Positions 9,649-17,233 of a stretch of 42,837 nt of DNA are shown here, piece after piece. Made by a program: the position numbers and the translations under genes. Positions within the stretch are counted from its first letter, which is position 1, and every line of letters starts with the position of its first letter. This DNA is from Magnetococcales bacterium. GTDB lineage: Bacteria; Pseudomonadota; Magnetococcia; Magnetococcales; UBA8363. The notes beneath the pieces are model-generated. The model made no database searches and had not been told where the DNA came from. It saw only the letters and a program-made list of their open reading frames with translations. Location: positions 1-42,837 of the forward strand of contig JADGCQ010000020.1 of NCBI GenBank assembly GCA_015228925.1, written 5' to 3'.

Positions 9649-9664
9649 TACAAGGCGCGTGCCA
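9649..9664 (-). promoter_or_regulatory. Sigma-54-like promoter upstream of the fliX-like gene
   Basis: On the minus strand the sequence is TGGCACGCGCCTTGTA. It matches the consensus TGGCACG-N4-TTGCA except that the -12 C is T (GG-N10-GT rather than GG-N10-GC). The predicted start is near 9638, about 54 nt before the fliX-like ATG. FliX itself acts in the sigma-54 flagellar hierarchy of Caulobacter, which makes the site plausible. Confidence 0.5.
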
Positions 9665-9832
9665 AAGATAGTCTTTGCTTTCGGCATAGGCGGCCCAGAC
9701 CCAAATTTTCATAAAGATCGTTAATCCGCCAAATTTACACGGAAACAAACGATGGAACAAACCATTATGGGGTGAGATTGCGACTTTTTTTGTGGGTGTC
9801 GTCAGGAATGAGGATGGGGTTGTTTTTTATAT

Positions 9833-9860
9833 TTGATAAAATTGATAACAATGATAGAAT
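9833..9860 (+). promoter_or_regulatory. Possible sigma-70-type promoter for the phosphorelay operon
   Basis: TTGATA (9833-9838), a 16-base spacer and TAGAAT (9855-9860) lie in an AT-rich tract. They are 43 bp before the ATG at 9904, which has GAGG 7 bases upstream. The rest of the 319-bp gap 9585-9903 holds the divergent fliX promoter candidate; I see nothing else there. Confidence 0.45.
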
Positions 9861-9903
9861 TGGAACATGTTTTTGGGAATCATTGAATCCGTGAGGCAAG
9901 CCC

Positions 9904-10509
9904 ATGACAAAAAAATTAAATGAATTGATTACAACGACAGACGCCGCCAAATTGCTTGGGGTTGCCCGGAGATCTGTTCAGCTTTGGATGGAAAAAGGGG
10001 TGTTGCGGGCGATGAAAACTCCAGGGGGGCATCGCCGTATCACGCGGGAATCGGTGGAGGCGTTGCTGAAAGAGTGGAACGCCGTCATGGAAAGTGAGAC
10101 GGTGCCCGACCAACTCACACTTTTGATTGTGGAAGATGATCCGGTCTTTTTAGAATTTTATCGGGGCAACGTGACCGAATGGGGCGATGATATTCGCATC
10201 ATCACGGCGGAGAGTGGTTTTGAAGGGTTGCTCAGGATTGGCCAGCAAAAACCGGATATTGTGATTGCCGACCTTAAAATGCCTATGATGGATGGTGTCG
10301 AACTGATTCGGTGCGTCAAGGCCAATCAAGATTTTTCCGCGACTCTCATGATTGCTGTCACCGCCATGGATGATCATGAAATTCGAAAACGGGGAGGACT
10401 TCCCGAGGATGTTTTTATTTTTCACAAGCCGCCCCCCATGGATCAAATCAGGGAGATTGTCGAAGAAATTTTGCAAGCTAGGCGGCAGAGTACCATGGCA
10501 GTCGTGTGA
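9904..10509 (+). CDS. Excisionase-type HTH / response regulator receiver fusion
   Basis: This 201-aa protein has an N-terminal MerR/excisionase-like winged HTH (residues about 8-58: TTDAAKLLGVARRSVQLWMEKG, then TPGGHRRI). A receiver domain follows (about 73-195), with acidic pair VEDD, phospho-acceptor Asp123 in IADLKMP and the conserved Lys175 in HKP. In most response regulators the DNA-binding domain follows the receiver; here it precedes it. It is first in an operon with two hybrid histidine kinases (37 bp to the next gene). It is the only protein of the three with a DNA-binding domain, so I infer that it is the transcriptional output of the phosphorelay. Targets are unknown. Confidence 0.85.
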   Translation: MTKKLNELITTTDAAKLLGVARRSVQLWMEKGVLRAMKTPGGHRRITRESVEALLKEWNAVMESETVPDQLTLLIVEDDPVFLEFYRGNVTEWGDDIRIITAESGFEGLLRIGQQKPDIVIADLKMPMMDGVELIRCVKANQDFSATLMIAVTAMDDHEIRKRGGLPEDVFIFHKPPPMDQIREIVEEILQARRQSTMAVV

Positions 10510-10546
10510 TGTTTGACGATTTCTTGGTAAAAAATGGAGTATGACC

Positions 10547-12994
10547 ATGACTGGGATGACAACTTCGAACTCCATTGCCAGCATTTTTCATAACGTGGTG
10601 ACGGCGTGGATCATTCTCATTTTATCCATTTTCATCACCATCATTAGTTGGCATGTTTCCAACGACTATGTCCAAAAGCGTGCTGATGATAACTTTAACC
10701 ATAAAGTTGAAGAGGCGCGGCTGGCCATCATCAAACGGATGGAGGAATATCAACAGGTTCTCCGGGGTGGTCTTGGTCTTTTCACGGCTCAGAGAGATTT
10801 GTCGCGGTGGCAATGGAAAGCCTATGTGGAAACCCTGGATATCGATGCCTTTTGGCCCGGTATCCAGGGGATTGGGTTTTCACGCATGATTGCGCCGGGG
10901 GATAAAGAGATCCATGAACAACAGTTACGCCAAGCAGGGTATCCCGATTATGCCATCAAACCGGCAGGGAAGCGTGAAATCTACAGTGCTATCATTTTTT
11001 TGGAGCCTTTTGACAAGCGCAACCAACGGGCTTTTGGCTATGATATGTTTTCCGATGCGGTACGTCGCACCGCCATGGAGCAGGCACGCGATACTGGACG
11101 GCCAACCGTATCTGGGAGGGTGACTCTGGTGCAGGAGACGGATCGGGACATTCAGCCCGGCTTTCTCATATTTCTCCCCCTTTACCGGGAGGGGGCCTCC
11201 TTGAACACCATCGAAGAGCGTCGTGTTGCCCTGGAAGGGTTTGTTTACAGTCCATTTCGCGTCAAAGATTTATTTCGTGGTATTCTCGGCCCTGGGGATC
11301 CTTACCTCGATTTTCAGGTTTATGACGGTGATACCGTGACCGTGCCATCGCTGCTCTATTCCACGATCAACGTGGAGGGTGGGGGTGAGGTCGCTCATCG
11401 AATCCACCATAATCGGGTTCGATCCATCGCCCTGCCGGGGCGACACTGGACCGTCAGGTTCCAGTGTCGCCCCATATTTGACTATGAGATGGGGAGTAGC
11501 CAACCCTTTTTGGTGGCCTGTCTGGGGATGACGGTCGATATTTTATTGTTTTTGATCCTCAAGTCGATTTCCGGTCAAAAAGATCGCATCCAAAAAGAGG
11601 CCCTTCGCATTGGACAGGAATTGACCGCCTCTGAAACCCATGCGCGGCACCTTGCGGAAGAGGCCAATCGTACCAAAAGTGAATTTTTGGCCAATATGTC
11701 CCACGAACTGCGTACCCCCTTGAATAGCCTGCTGATACTCTCCAAAATCTTGGCTGATAACCGCGATGGAAATCTGACCCCAAAGCAGGTGGAATCGGCA
11801 CGGATCATCCATCAGAGTGGTTCCGATCTGCTCCGATTGATCAACGATATCTTGGATCTGTCCAAGGTGGAAGCGGGGAGGGTGGTGGTTGTTCCGACGG
11901 AAAAATCATTGGCCGATCTGGTGCAACATCTGGATCGGATGTTTACGTCGGAAGCGGTGGAAAAAGGGATTGCATTTCGGGTTACCACCGATGCCAGCCT
12001 ACCCGCAACATGGTGTACCGACTGGAATAAAGTGGAACAGATTTTAAGTAAAATTCTTGCCAACGCATTCAAATTTACCGAGAGGGGATTTGTGACGGTC
12101 ACCCTAGGGCATCCTCCCCCAGACCATCTTTTCACGAACCCGCGCCTTGCGTCGGAACCCTGTTTGGCCATCACCGTGACCGACAGCGGGATTGGCATTT
12201 CAGAAACCCAACGAGGGCAGATTTTTAAGGCGTTTTGGCAGGCCGATAGCTCGACCAGTCGCAAATATGGTGGCACGGGTCTTGGGCTTTCCATTTCGCG
12301 CAAATTCAGCGAACTTTTGGGCGGTGAAATCAGCGTGGAAAGCCAGGAGGGGCGTGGGACTTCCGTGACCCTTTTCCTTCCGGCGCACGTTTCCGCAACA
12401 CCCGTCATGCCGACAGAGGCTTTGAGGGCTGATGACGCACCCGACCATGCCCAGACACAAGCGGCGGTTCCCAGGGATGATGGTATGGAACATCGTGTTG
12501 ACGAAACAAGCGTCTCCTGTGTTCCAGAGGTGCGTGGAGACGATCCCATCGCGCAGAAAAGCGTCCAGGAAAACATTGTTTTTACCGTCCTTATTGTGAA
12601 CGATGACATGCGTTATTCCTTTTCTTTGGCGCAGTTTTTTCAGGGGCGGTCGATCCGTGTATTTTTTGCCCGGGATGGTCAGAAAGCCCTGGTGGAATTG
12701 GAAAAAAAACGGGGAATTGACATCCTGTTGGTGGATGTTTCGCTCCCCAACAGGGATGGGTTGGCAACGATTCATAGCATCAAAGGACACGATGATTTTC
12801 AGCATTTCCCTATCATCGCTTTGGTTGATGCCGATAGACCGGAAGATCGGGAGATGTCCCTTCAGGCTGGAGCGGACAATACGGTCGGTAAACCTGTGGA
12901 ATTTTCGGTACTTTTGGAAACCATGCAAACATGGTTTGCCTCGAAGTCGGCAGGAAAAAAAAACGATCTGCTGGATGACAGGATGGAGGTCTAA
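10547..12994 (+). CDS. CHASE-domain hybrid sensor histidine kinase
   Basis: Order of parts: transmembrane helix (about residues 12-33), periplasmic CHASE-type sensor domain (about 60-270), second transmembrane helix (about 325-345), HisKA with MSHELRTP (His386), HATPase with N box, DSGIGIS and GGTGLGLSIS, then a C-terminal receiver. CHASE domains bind small extracellular ligands such as cytokinin-like molecules. The ligand here cannot be told. In the receiver the first acidic residue is Asn (LIVNDD instead of the usual acidic pair), while the phospho-acceptor (about Asp730, LLVDVSLP) and the C-terminal Lys (VGKPV) are intact. The start at 10547 is preferred because GGAG lies 7 bases upstream; the ATG at 10541 is only 1 base from it. 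The next gene begins 5 bp later. Confidence 0.9.
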   Translation: MTGMTTSNSIASIFHNVVTAWIILILSIFITIISWHVSNDYVQKRADDNFNHKVEEARLAIIKRMEEYQQVLRGGLGLFTAQRDLSRWQWKAYVETLDIDAFWPGIQGIGFSRMIAPGDKEIHEQQLRQAGYPDYAIKPAGKREIYSAIIFLEPFDKRNQRAFGYDMFSDAVRRTAMEQARDTGRPTVSGRVTLVQETDRDIQPGFLIFLPLYREGASLNTIEERRVALEGFVYSPFRVKDLFRGILGPGDPYLDFQVYDGDTVTVPSLLYSTINVEGGGEVAHRIHHNRVRSIALPGRHWTVRFQCRPIFDYEMGSSQPFLVACLGMTVDILLFLILKSISGQKDRIQKEALRIGQELTASETHARHLAEEANRTKSEFLANMSHELRTPLNSLLILSKILADNRDGNLTPKQVESARIIHQSGSDLLRLINDILDLSKVEAGRVVVVPTEKSLADLVQHLDRMFTSEAVEKGIAFRVTTDASLPATWCTDWNKVEQILSKILANAFKFTERGFVTVTLGHPPPDHLFTNPRLASEPCLAITVTDSGIGISETQRGQIFKAFWQADSSTSRKYGGTGLGLSISRKFSELLGGEISVESQEGRGTSVTLFLPAHVSATPVMPTEALRADDAPDHAQTQAAVPRDDGMEHRVDETSVSCVPEVRGDDPIAQKSVQENIVFTVLIVNDDMRYSFSLAQFFQGRSIRVFFARDGQKALVELEKKRGIDILLVDVSLPNRDGLATIHSIKGHDDFQHFPIIALVDADRPEDREMSLQAGADNTVGKPVEFSVLLETMQTWFASKSAGKKNDLLDDRMEV

Positions 12995-12999
12995 ACAGC

Positions 13000-15900
13000 A
13001 TGAGTAAACTTCATAAACCAATTATTCTTATTGTCGATGACAGGGCAAGCAATTTGAAAGCATTGCGTATGCTGCTCTCTCAGGTGGACGCGGAGGTCTT
13101 GGAAGCGCAATCGGGCAATGATGCCCTGGGTCTTTTGGTGGAGCATGAGGTCGCCCTTCTCCTCCTGGATGTGGATATGCCGGAAATGGATGGTTATGAA
13201 GTTGCCCGAATGGCCAAGACGCTGGATAAAACCAAGGATATTCCAATCATTTTTATTACGGCGGCATATAATGATGATTTTCATAAATTGAAGAGTTATG
13301 AATTTGGGGCCATCGATTATATCGAAAAACCGATTGTGGATACGATCCTTCGTGCCAAAGTGACCCTTTTTCTAGGTCTTTACGTGGCGCACCAGAAGAC
13401 ACGACATGCCAATAGTCTGTTGCTTCAAGAAATTGAAAAACGGATTTCGGTGGAAAAGGCACTGTTAGAGGAAAACGGTGAGCGCAAGCGGGTGGAGAAG
13501 GCTTTACGGATGAGCGAAGAACGGTTCCGATCTCTGGTGGAGTCCACGTCGGATTGGGTCTGGGAGTTGGATACCCAGGGTCGTTTTACCTATGCCAGCC
13601 CGCAGGTGAAGGAAATTCTGGGTTATGATCCCGAAGAGATTGTCGGCAGATTGACCGGTTTTGATCTCATGCCGCCTGGAGATGCGGAAAGAAACCGGAT
13701 CGAATATCAGAAATTTGTCGCAGCCGCAGTGCCATTCAAGGGGATGGTCAATAAAAATTTCCATAAGGATGGGAGAGAGGTCTTTCTGGAATCGAGCGGT
13801 CGCCCCTATTGTGACAACACGGGAAAGCTTCTTGGGTATCGTGGCATCGACAGGGACATCACCGAACGCAAACAGATGGAAAGCCGTCTGTCAGAAAGTG
13901 AAGATCAGCACGGAACTTTGGTTGCGAATGTCCCTGGCGTTGTGTTCCGGTGTGCCTTGGATGCGGATTGGACCATGAACTTCATCAGCGAAGGGATCAA
14001 AGCACTTTCGGGATACCCCGCCTCGGATTTTATTGACAATCGCGTCCGCTCGTTTGCCAGCATCATCGATCCCGATGATCGTCACGGTGTGGAGACGACC
14101 ATTTTGGCATCCATCAAGGAGCGACGGCCTTACGAGATTGAATATCGCATCACCGATGCCGCAGGCCATATCCACTGGGTGTTTGAAAAGGGTCAAGGGG
14201 TTCATTACAGGGGAGGGGAACCGGAATGGTTGGATGGGGTTATTTTGGACAATACCCGCCGCAAACATGCCGAAGAGGAGACCTTGAAGTTTCGCCGGGC
14301 TGTGGAACAAAGCCCTGTTTCCGTCGTCATCACCGATTTGAAGGGCAATATTCGCTATGCCAACCCCCGATTTTGTCAGATTTCGGGTTACAGTGCCGAA
14401 GAAATTTTGGGTCAAAATCCGCGTTTTCTTAAATCGGGCCATACGTCGGCGGAGGAATATCAGCGGTTGTGGGGGAAGATCACGCGCGGGGAGGTTTGGC
14501 AGGGAGAACTTTTGAACGTCCGCAAGGATGGTTCCTACTATTGGGAATTGGCGACCATCAGTGGGGTCCAGACAGAGCCTGGCCAGGGGATTACCCATTT
14601 TATTGGGATCAAGGAAGAAATTACGGAACGCAAAAAAGTGGAGAAAGCTTTGAATGAGACCCGGCTTCGGGCCGAGCAGGCGAATCGTGAAAAAAGCAAT
14701 TTTCTTTCCACCATGAGTCATGAAATTCGCACACCCATGAATGCCATCCTGGGTTTGGCCGATCAACTGGCGGATATGCCATTGGGTGCCCAGGCCCGTC
14801 AATACCTGGACATTGTTCGTCGCAATGGCAACAACCTGTTGGCACTGATCAATGACATCCTGGATGTCTCCAAGATCGAGGGGGGGCATCTGCAACTGGA
14901 GGCGATTGTATTCAACCTGCAACAACTCCTCGAAGATATTAAGGAGACATTTCTTTATCGAGCCGAAAGCAAGGATTTGGAGTTGGTCTGGCAATGGGAT
15001 TCATCTTTGCCTGCCCATCGCTTGGGGGATCCCAGTCGCTTGCGACAAATTCTTATCAATTTGGTGGGCAATGCGCTCAAGTTTACGCAACAGGGATCTG
15101 TCAGGATTTCGGTCCAGCAAGATCCATCTATCCAGGATCGGGTCTATTTTTATGTTCAGGATACTGGGATCGGTGTTACCCGCGAACAGATGAGAACTAT
15201 TTTCGAGGCGTTTTCCCAGGCGGACAGTACGACGACGCGGGTTTATGGTGGAACGGGTCTGGGTTTGGCCATCTGCAAACGATTGGTGGAACTGATGGGC
15301 GGTGAGATTACCGTTGAGAGTGTGGTGGGAATAGGGAGTACATTCCGTTTTTTTGTTGTTTTGAAATCGGTAGCACCGGAACAGGTTTTACGGGAACGCC
15401 CGGAAGCGACCATCGGCGTCCTTTCCAATGGTGGATGGGCGGGGGAATCTTCGGGGATGCGGATTTTGCTGGCTGAAGATGTGGATGACAATATTATCGT
15501 CATTCAGTCCTACCTTGAGGGGACATTGCATCACCTGGAGATGGCCAAGAATGGCAAATTGGCGGTGGAAAAATACAAAAAGGGGGGCTTTGATGTCATT
15601 TTGATGGATATCCAGATGCCGGTCATGGATGGATACGAGGCGACGCAAAGGATTCGCCGCTGGGAGAGGGATTCTGGTATTACGCCTGTCCCCATCCTGG
15701 CATTGACGGCCCATGCTTTGGCGGAAGAGGCGGAAAAATGTAGGCAGGCGGGATGTAATGGCCACATTACAAAACCGATCAGGAAACATCAATTATTGGA
15801 AACTTTGGCGCGGTTGCGTTCACGAGAGCCGAGATCTTCTTCTTTGCCTGAAGCGGAACAGAAACAGGTCTCCCCCTTGGAGCCAACGGACCAGGCCATC

Positions 15901-16236
15901 GATCCAGAAAAGTGGCGTCTGTTTCAGAGTGATCTGGGGTCGAGTGTTGGCCGGGTTGTGCAGAAATTTTTGGAGTGTCTTCCAGAACGGCAGACCTGTG
16001 TTTGCAATGCCCTGGCACAAGGGGACGCCAAAAGTCTTGAGGATACGTGCCACAAACTCAAGGGGGGAGCGGCCACATTGGGGGCAATCCGGTTTTCCCG
16101 CATTTGCGCCGAGATCGAGAAGGGGGCCAAGGGGGGGGACTTGGTTGCGGCAGGTGCATTGCGGGATGTTTTTAACACAGAATGCCAACGGATTACCTTG
16201 GCACTCAACGCTCTTCTCGCGCGGGGAGACCCATGA
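13000..16236 (+). CDS. Multi-PAS hybrid histidine kinase with N-terminal receiver and Hpt domain
   Basis: This 1078-aa cytoplasmic protein has no membrane segment. Order of parts: receiver 1 (phospho-acceptor Asp57, LLLLDVDMPEMDG), a short coiled coil, three PAS/PAC units (about 170-290, 300-425, 430-550, each ending in a D-I/E-I-TERK-like motif), HisKA with MSHEIRTP (His574), HATPase (GGTGLGLAIC), receiver 2 (Asp870, ILMDIQMPVMDG) and an Hpt domain (His1018 in CHKLKGGAATLGA). All catalytic residues are present, so the protein contains a full His-Asp-His relay. GGAGG lies 10 bases before the ATG. With the two upstream genes it forms a phosphorelay; the likely final acceptor is the HTH-receiver protein. 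The signal is unknown. Confidence 0.92.
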   Translation: MSKLHKPIILIVDDRASNLKALRMLLSQVDAEVLEAQSGNDALGLLVEHEVALLLLDVDMPEMDGYEVARMAKTLDKTKDIPIIFITAAYNDDFHKLKSYEFGAIDYIEKPIVDTILRAKVTLFLGLYVAHQKTRHANSLLLQEIEKRISVEKALLEENGERKRVEKALRMSEERFRSLVESTSDWVWELDTQGRFTYASPQVKEILGYDPEEIVGRLTGFDLMPPGDAERNRIEYQKFVAAAVPFKGMVNKNFHKDGREVFLESSGRPYCDNTGKLLGYRGIDRDITERKQMESRLSESEDQHGTLVANVPGVVFRCALDADWTMNFISEGIKALSGYPASDFIDNRVRSFASIIDPDDRHGVETTILASIKERRPYEIEYRITDAAGHIHWVFEKGQGVHYRGGEPEWLDGVILDNTRRKHAEEETLKFRRAVEQSPVSVVITDLKGNIRYANPRFCQISGYSAEEILGQNPRFLKSGHTSAEEYQRLWGKITRGEVWQGELLNVRKDGSYYWELATISGVQTEPGQGITHFIGIKEEITERKKVEKALNETRLRAEQANREKSNFLSTMSHEIRTPMNAILGLADQLADMPLGAQARQYLDIVRRNGNNLLALINDILDVSKIEGGHLQLEAIVFNLQQLLEDIKETFLYRAESKDLELVWQWDSSLPAHRLGDPSRLRQILINLVGNALKFTQQGSVRISVQQDPSIQDRVYFYVQDTGIGVTREQMRTIFEAFSQADSTTTRVYGGTGLGLAICKRLVELMGGEITVESVVGIGSTFRFFVVLKSVAPEQVLRERPEATIGVLSNGGWAGESSGMRILLAEDVDDNIIVIQSYLEGTLHHLEMAKNGKLAVEKYKKGGFDVILMDIQMPVMDGYEATQRIRRWERDSGITPVPILALTAHALAEEAEKCRQAGCNGHITKPIRKHQLLETLARLRSREPRSSSLPEAEQKQVSPLEPTDQAIDPEKWRLFQSDLGSSVGRVVQKFLECLPERQTCVCNALAQGDAKSLEDTCHKLKGGAATLGAIRFSRICAEIEKGAKGGDLVAAGALRDVFNTECQRITLALNALLARGDP

Positions 16237-16425
16237 TTCGCGGTTAGGCTTCTATGAATGCTTGCCCCCGCCAGTCACATTGGGGATAATCGGTGGTCTG
16301 GGGTGTCGTGGCGTGTCCGTTGTTTGGCCATGAGTGCCCTGCAAGTACCTTGGACCTTGCGTATGTTTTAAGGTTGTGTCGCTAAGTGAGGTGTGTTGTG
16401 TTGTCTTTACCAAAGAGAGGGATTC

Positions 16426-16938
16426 ATGAGCGGATCATCCAACATGGTCGTCTCCTCTCCTGAGACCGATACCAGCAACCCCGTCAGTCTGGTGGAGGAT
16501 TACGCCATACGGCAGGATTGGGGTGCGGAGAGGTCCAGTGAGTTTGAGTTGTGGGCGGAGGTTCCAGGTCAGTGGGGTAGTCAACGCCTGTGGGCCGTGT
16601 ATCATGACGACACCTGTTTTCTCCAGTTAAACTGTTATTTAAACTTAAAAATACCGGCTCGGCAGTTGCATAAGTCCAGTCATTTGATCACCTTGATGAA
16701 TGAGCGGGTTTGGCTGGGGCACTTTGAGATTTGGAGTGAAGAACAAATCCCGGTGTTCCGTGTGGTCGTCCCTTTGCGCAATAGTGAACTGAAAGAAGAG
16801 CAACTCGAAGACATCATGGAAGCCATCCAGGAAGAGACGGATCGGTTTTTTCCTGCGTTGCAGTGGGTTCTTTGGGGGGGTAAATCACCCGAAGATGCCA
16901 TTGCCGCCGCGATCATCGATACCGAAGGGGAGGCATGA
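16426..16938 (+). CDS. YbjN domain-containing protein
   Basis: This 170-aa soluble protein resembles the alphaproteobacterial YbjN group, which has a fold like type III secretion chaperones. Recognisable parts are the LNCYLNLKIPARQ strand, LITLMNERVWLGHFEIW, and the closing region PALQWVLWGGKSPEDAIAAAI followed by TEGEA. Those last two patterns are typical of the group. The family is linked to sensing or stress roles in enterobacteria, but the biochemical function is unknown. The start at 16426 has GAGAGG just upstream; the in-frame codon at 16393 lacks a ribosome site. It stands alone between the phosphorelay operon (189 bp upstream) and glgB. Confidence 0.82.
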   Translation: MSGSSNMVVSSPETDTSNPVSLVEDYAIRQDWGAERSSEFELWAEVPGQWGSQRLWAVYHDDTCFLQLNCYLNLKIPARQLHKSSHLITLMNERVWLGHFEIWSEEQIPVFRVVVPLRNSELKEEQLEDIMEAIQEETDRFFPALQWVLWGGKSPEDAIAAAIIDTEGEA

Positions 16939-17037
16939 GAGAAAAGTGGGGTTGATTTTCTGTTAAGGAATCATCGGGTTGGTGTGGGTATTTTTGCATC
17001 AGCCTCTCTATTGGCGGCAGGGTGGAAACGTGAGCCA

Positions 17038-17066
17038 TTGGATAAGCCTGTGTATTTTGGTATGCT
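17038..17066 (+). promoter_or_regulatory. Possible sigma-70-type promoter for glgB
   Basis: TTGGAT (17038-17043), a 17-base spacer and TATGCT (17061-17066) lie within the 295-bp gap before glgB. No other clear signal is seen in the gap. Confidence 0.35.
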
Positions 17067-17233
17067 GGGTGGATGTTTGCGGCAATTTATTAGAAAACCG
17101 GGATTGAAAAATTCCAAGGACGAAGTGTCGATGCTTGGCGGGTTGGGTGTGCCGGGTTTGGTGCTTTGGCCTGTTTTGGGGCAATGACGATCCGGTTGAA
17201 CCTCCAAAAGACGTACCGGGGAGAAAAGTCGAT

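Noticed and set aside
13891-14994. Long minus-strand frame (367 codons) opposite the multi-PAS kinase
   Set aside because: It is antisense to clear PAS and HisKA motifs and has no ribosome site or family resemblance.
16309-16324. Sigma-54-like TGGCGTGTCCGTTGTT upstream of ybjN
   Set aside because: It fits GG-N10-GT but deviates in the -24 block as well. It lies in a GT-rich stretch 100 bp from the gene and is probably chance.
16984-17187. 67-codon plus-strand frame before glgB
   Set aside because: It starts at a non-ATG codon without a ribosome site and overlaps the likely glgB promoter; its composition is not convincing.
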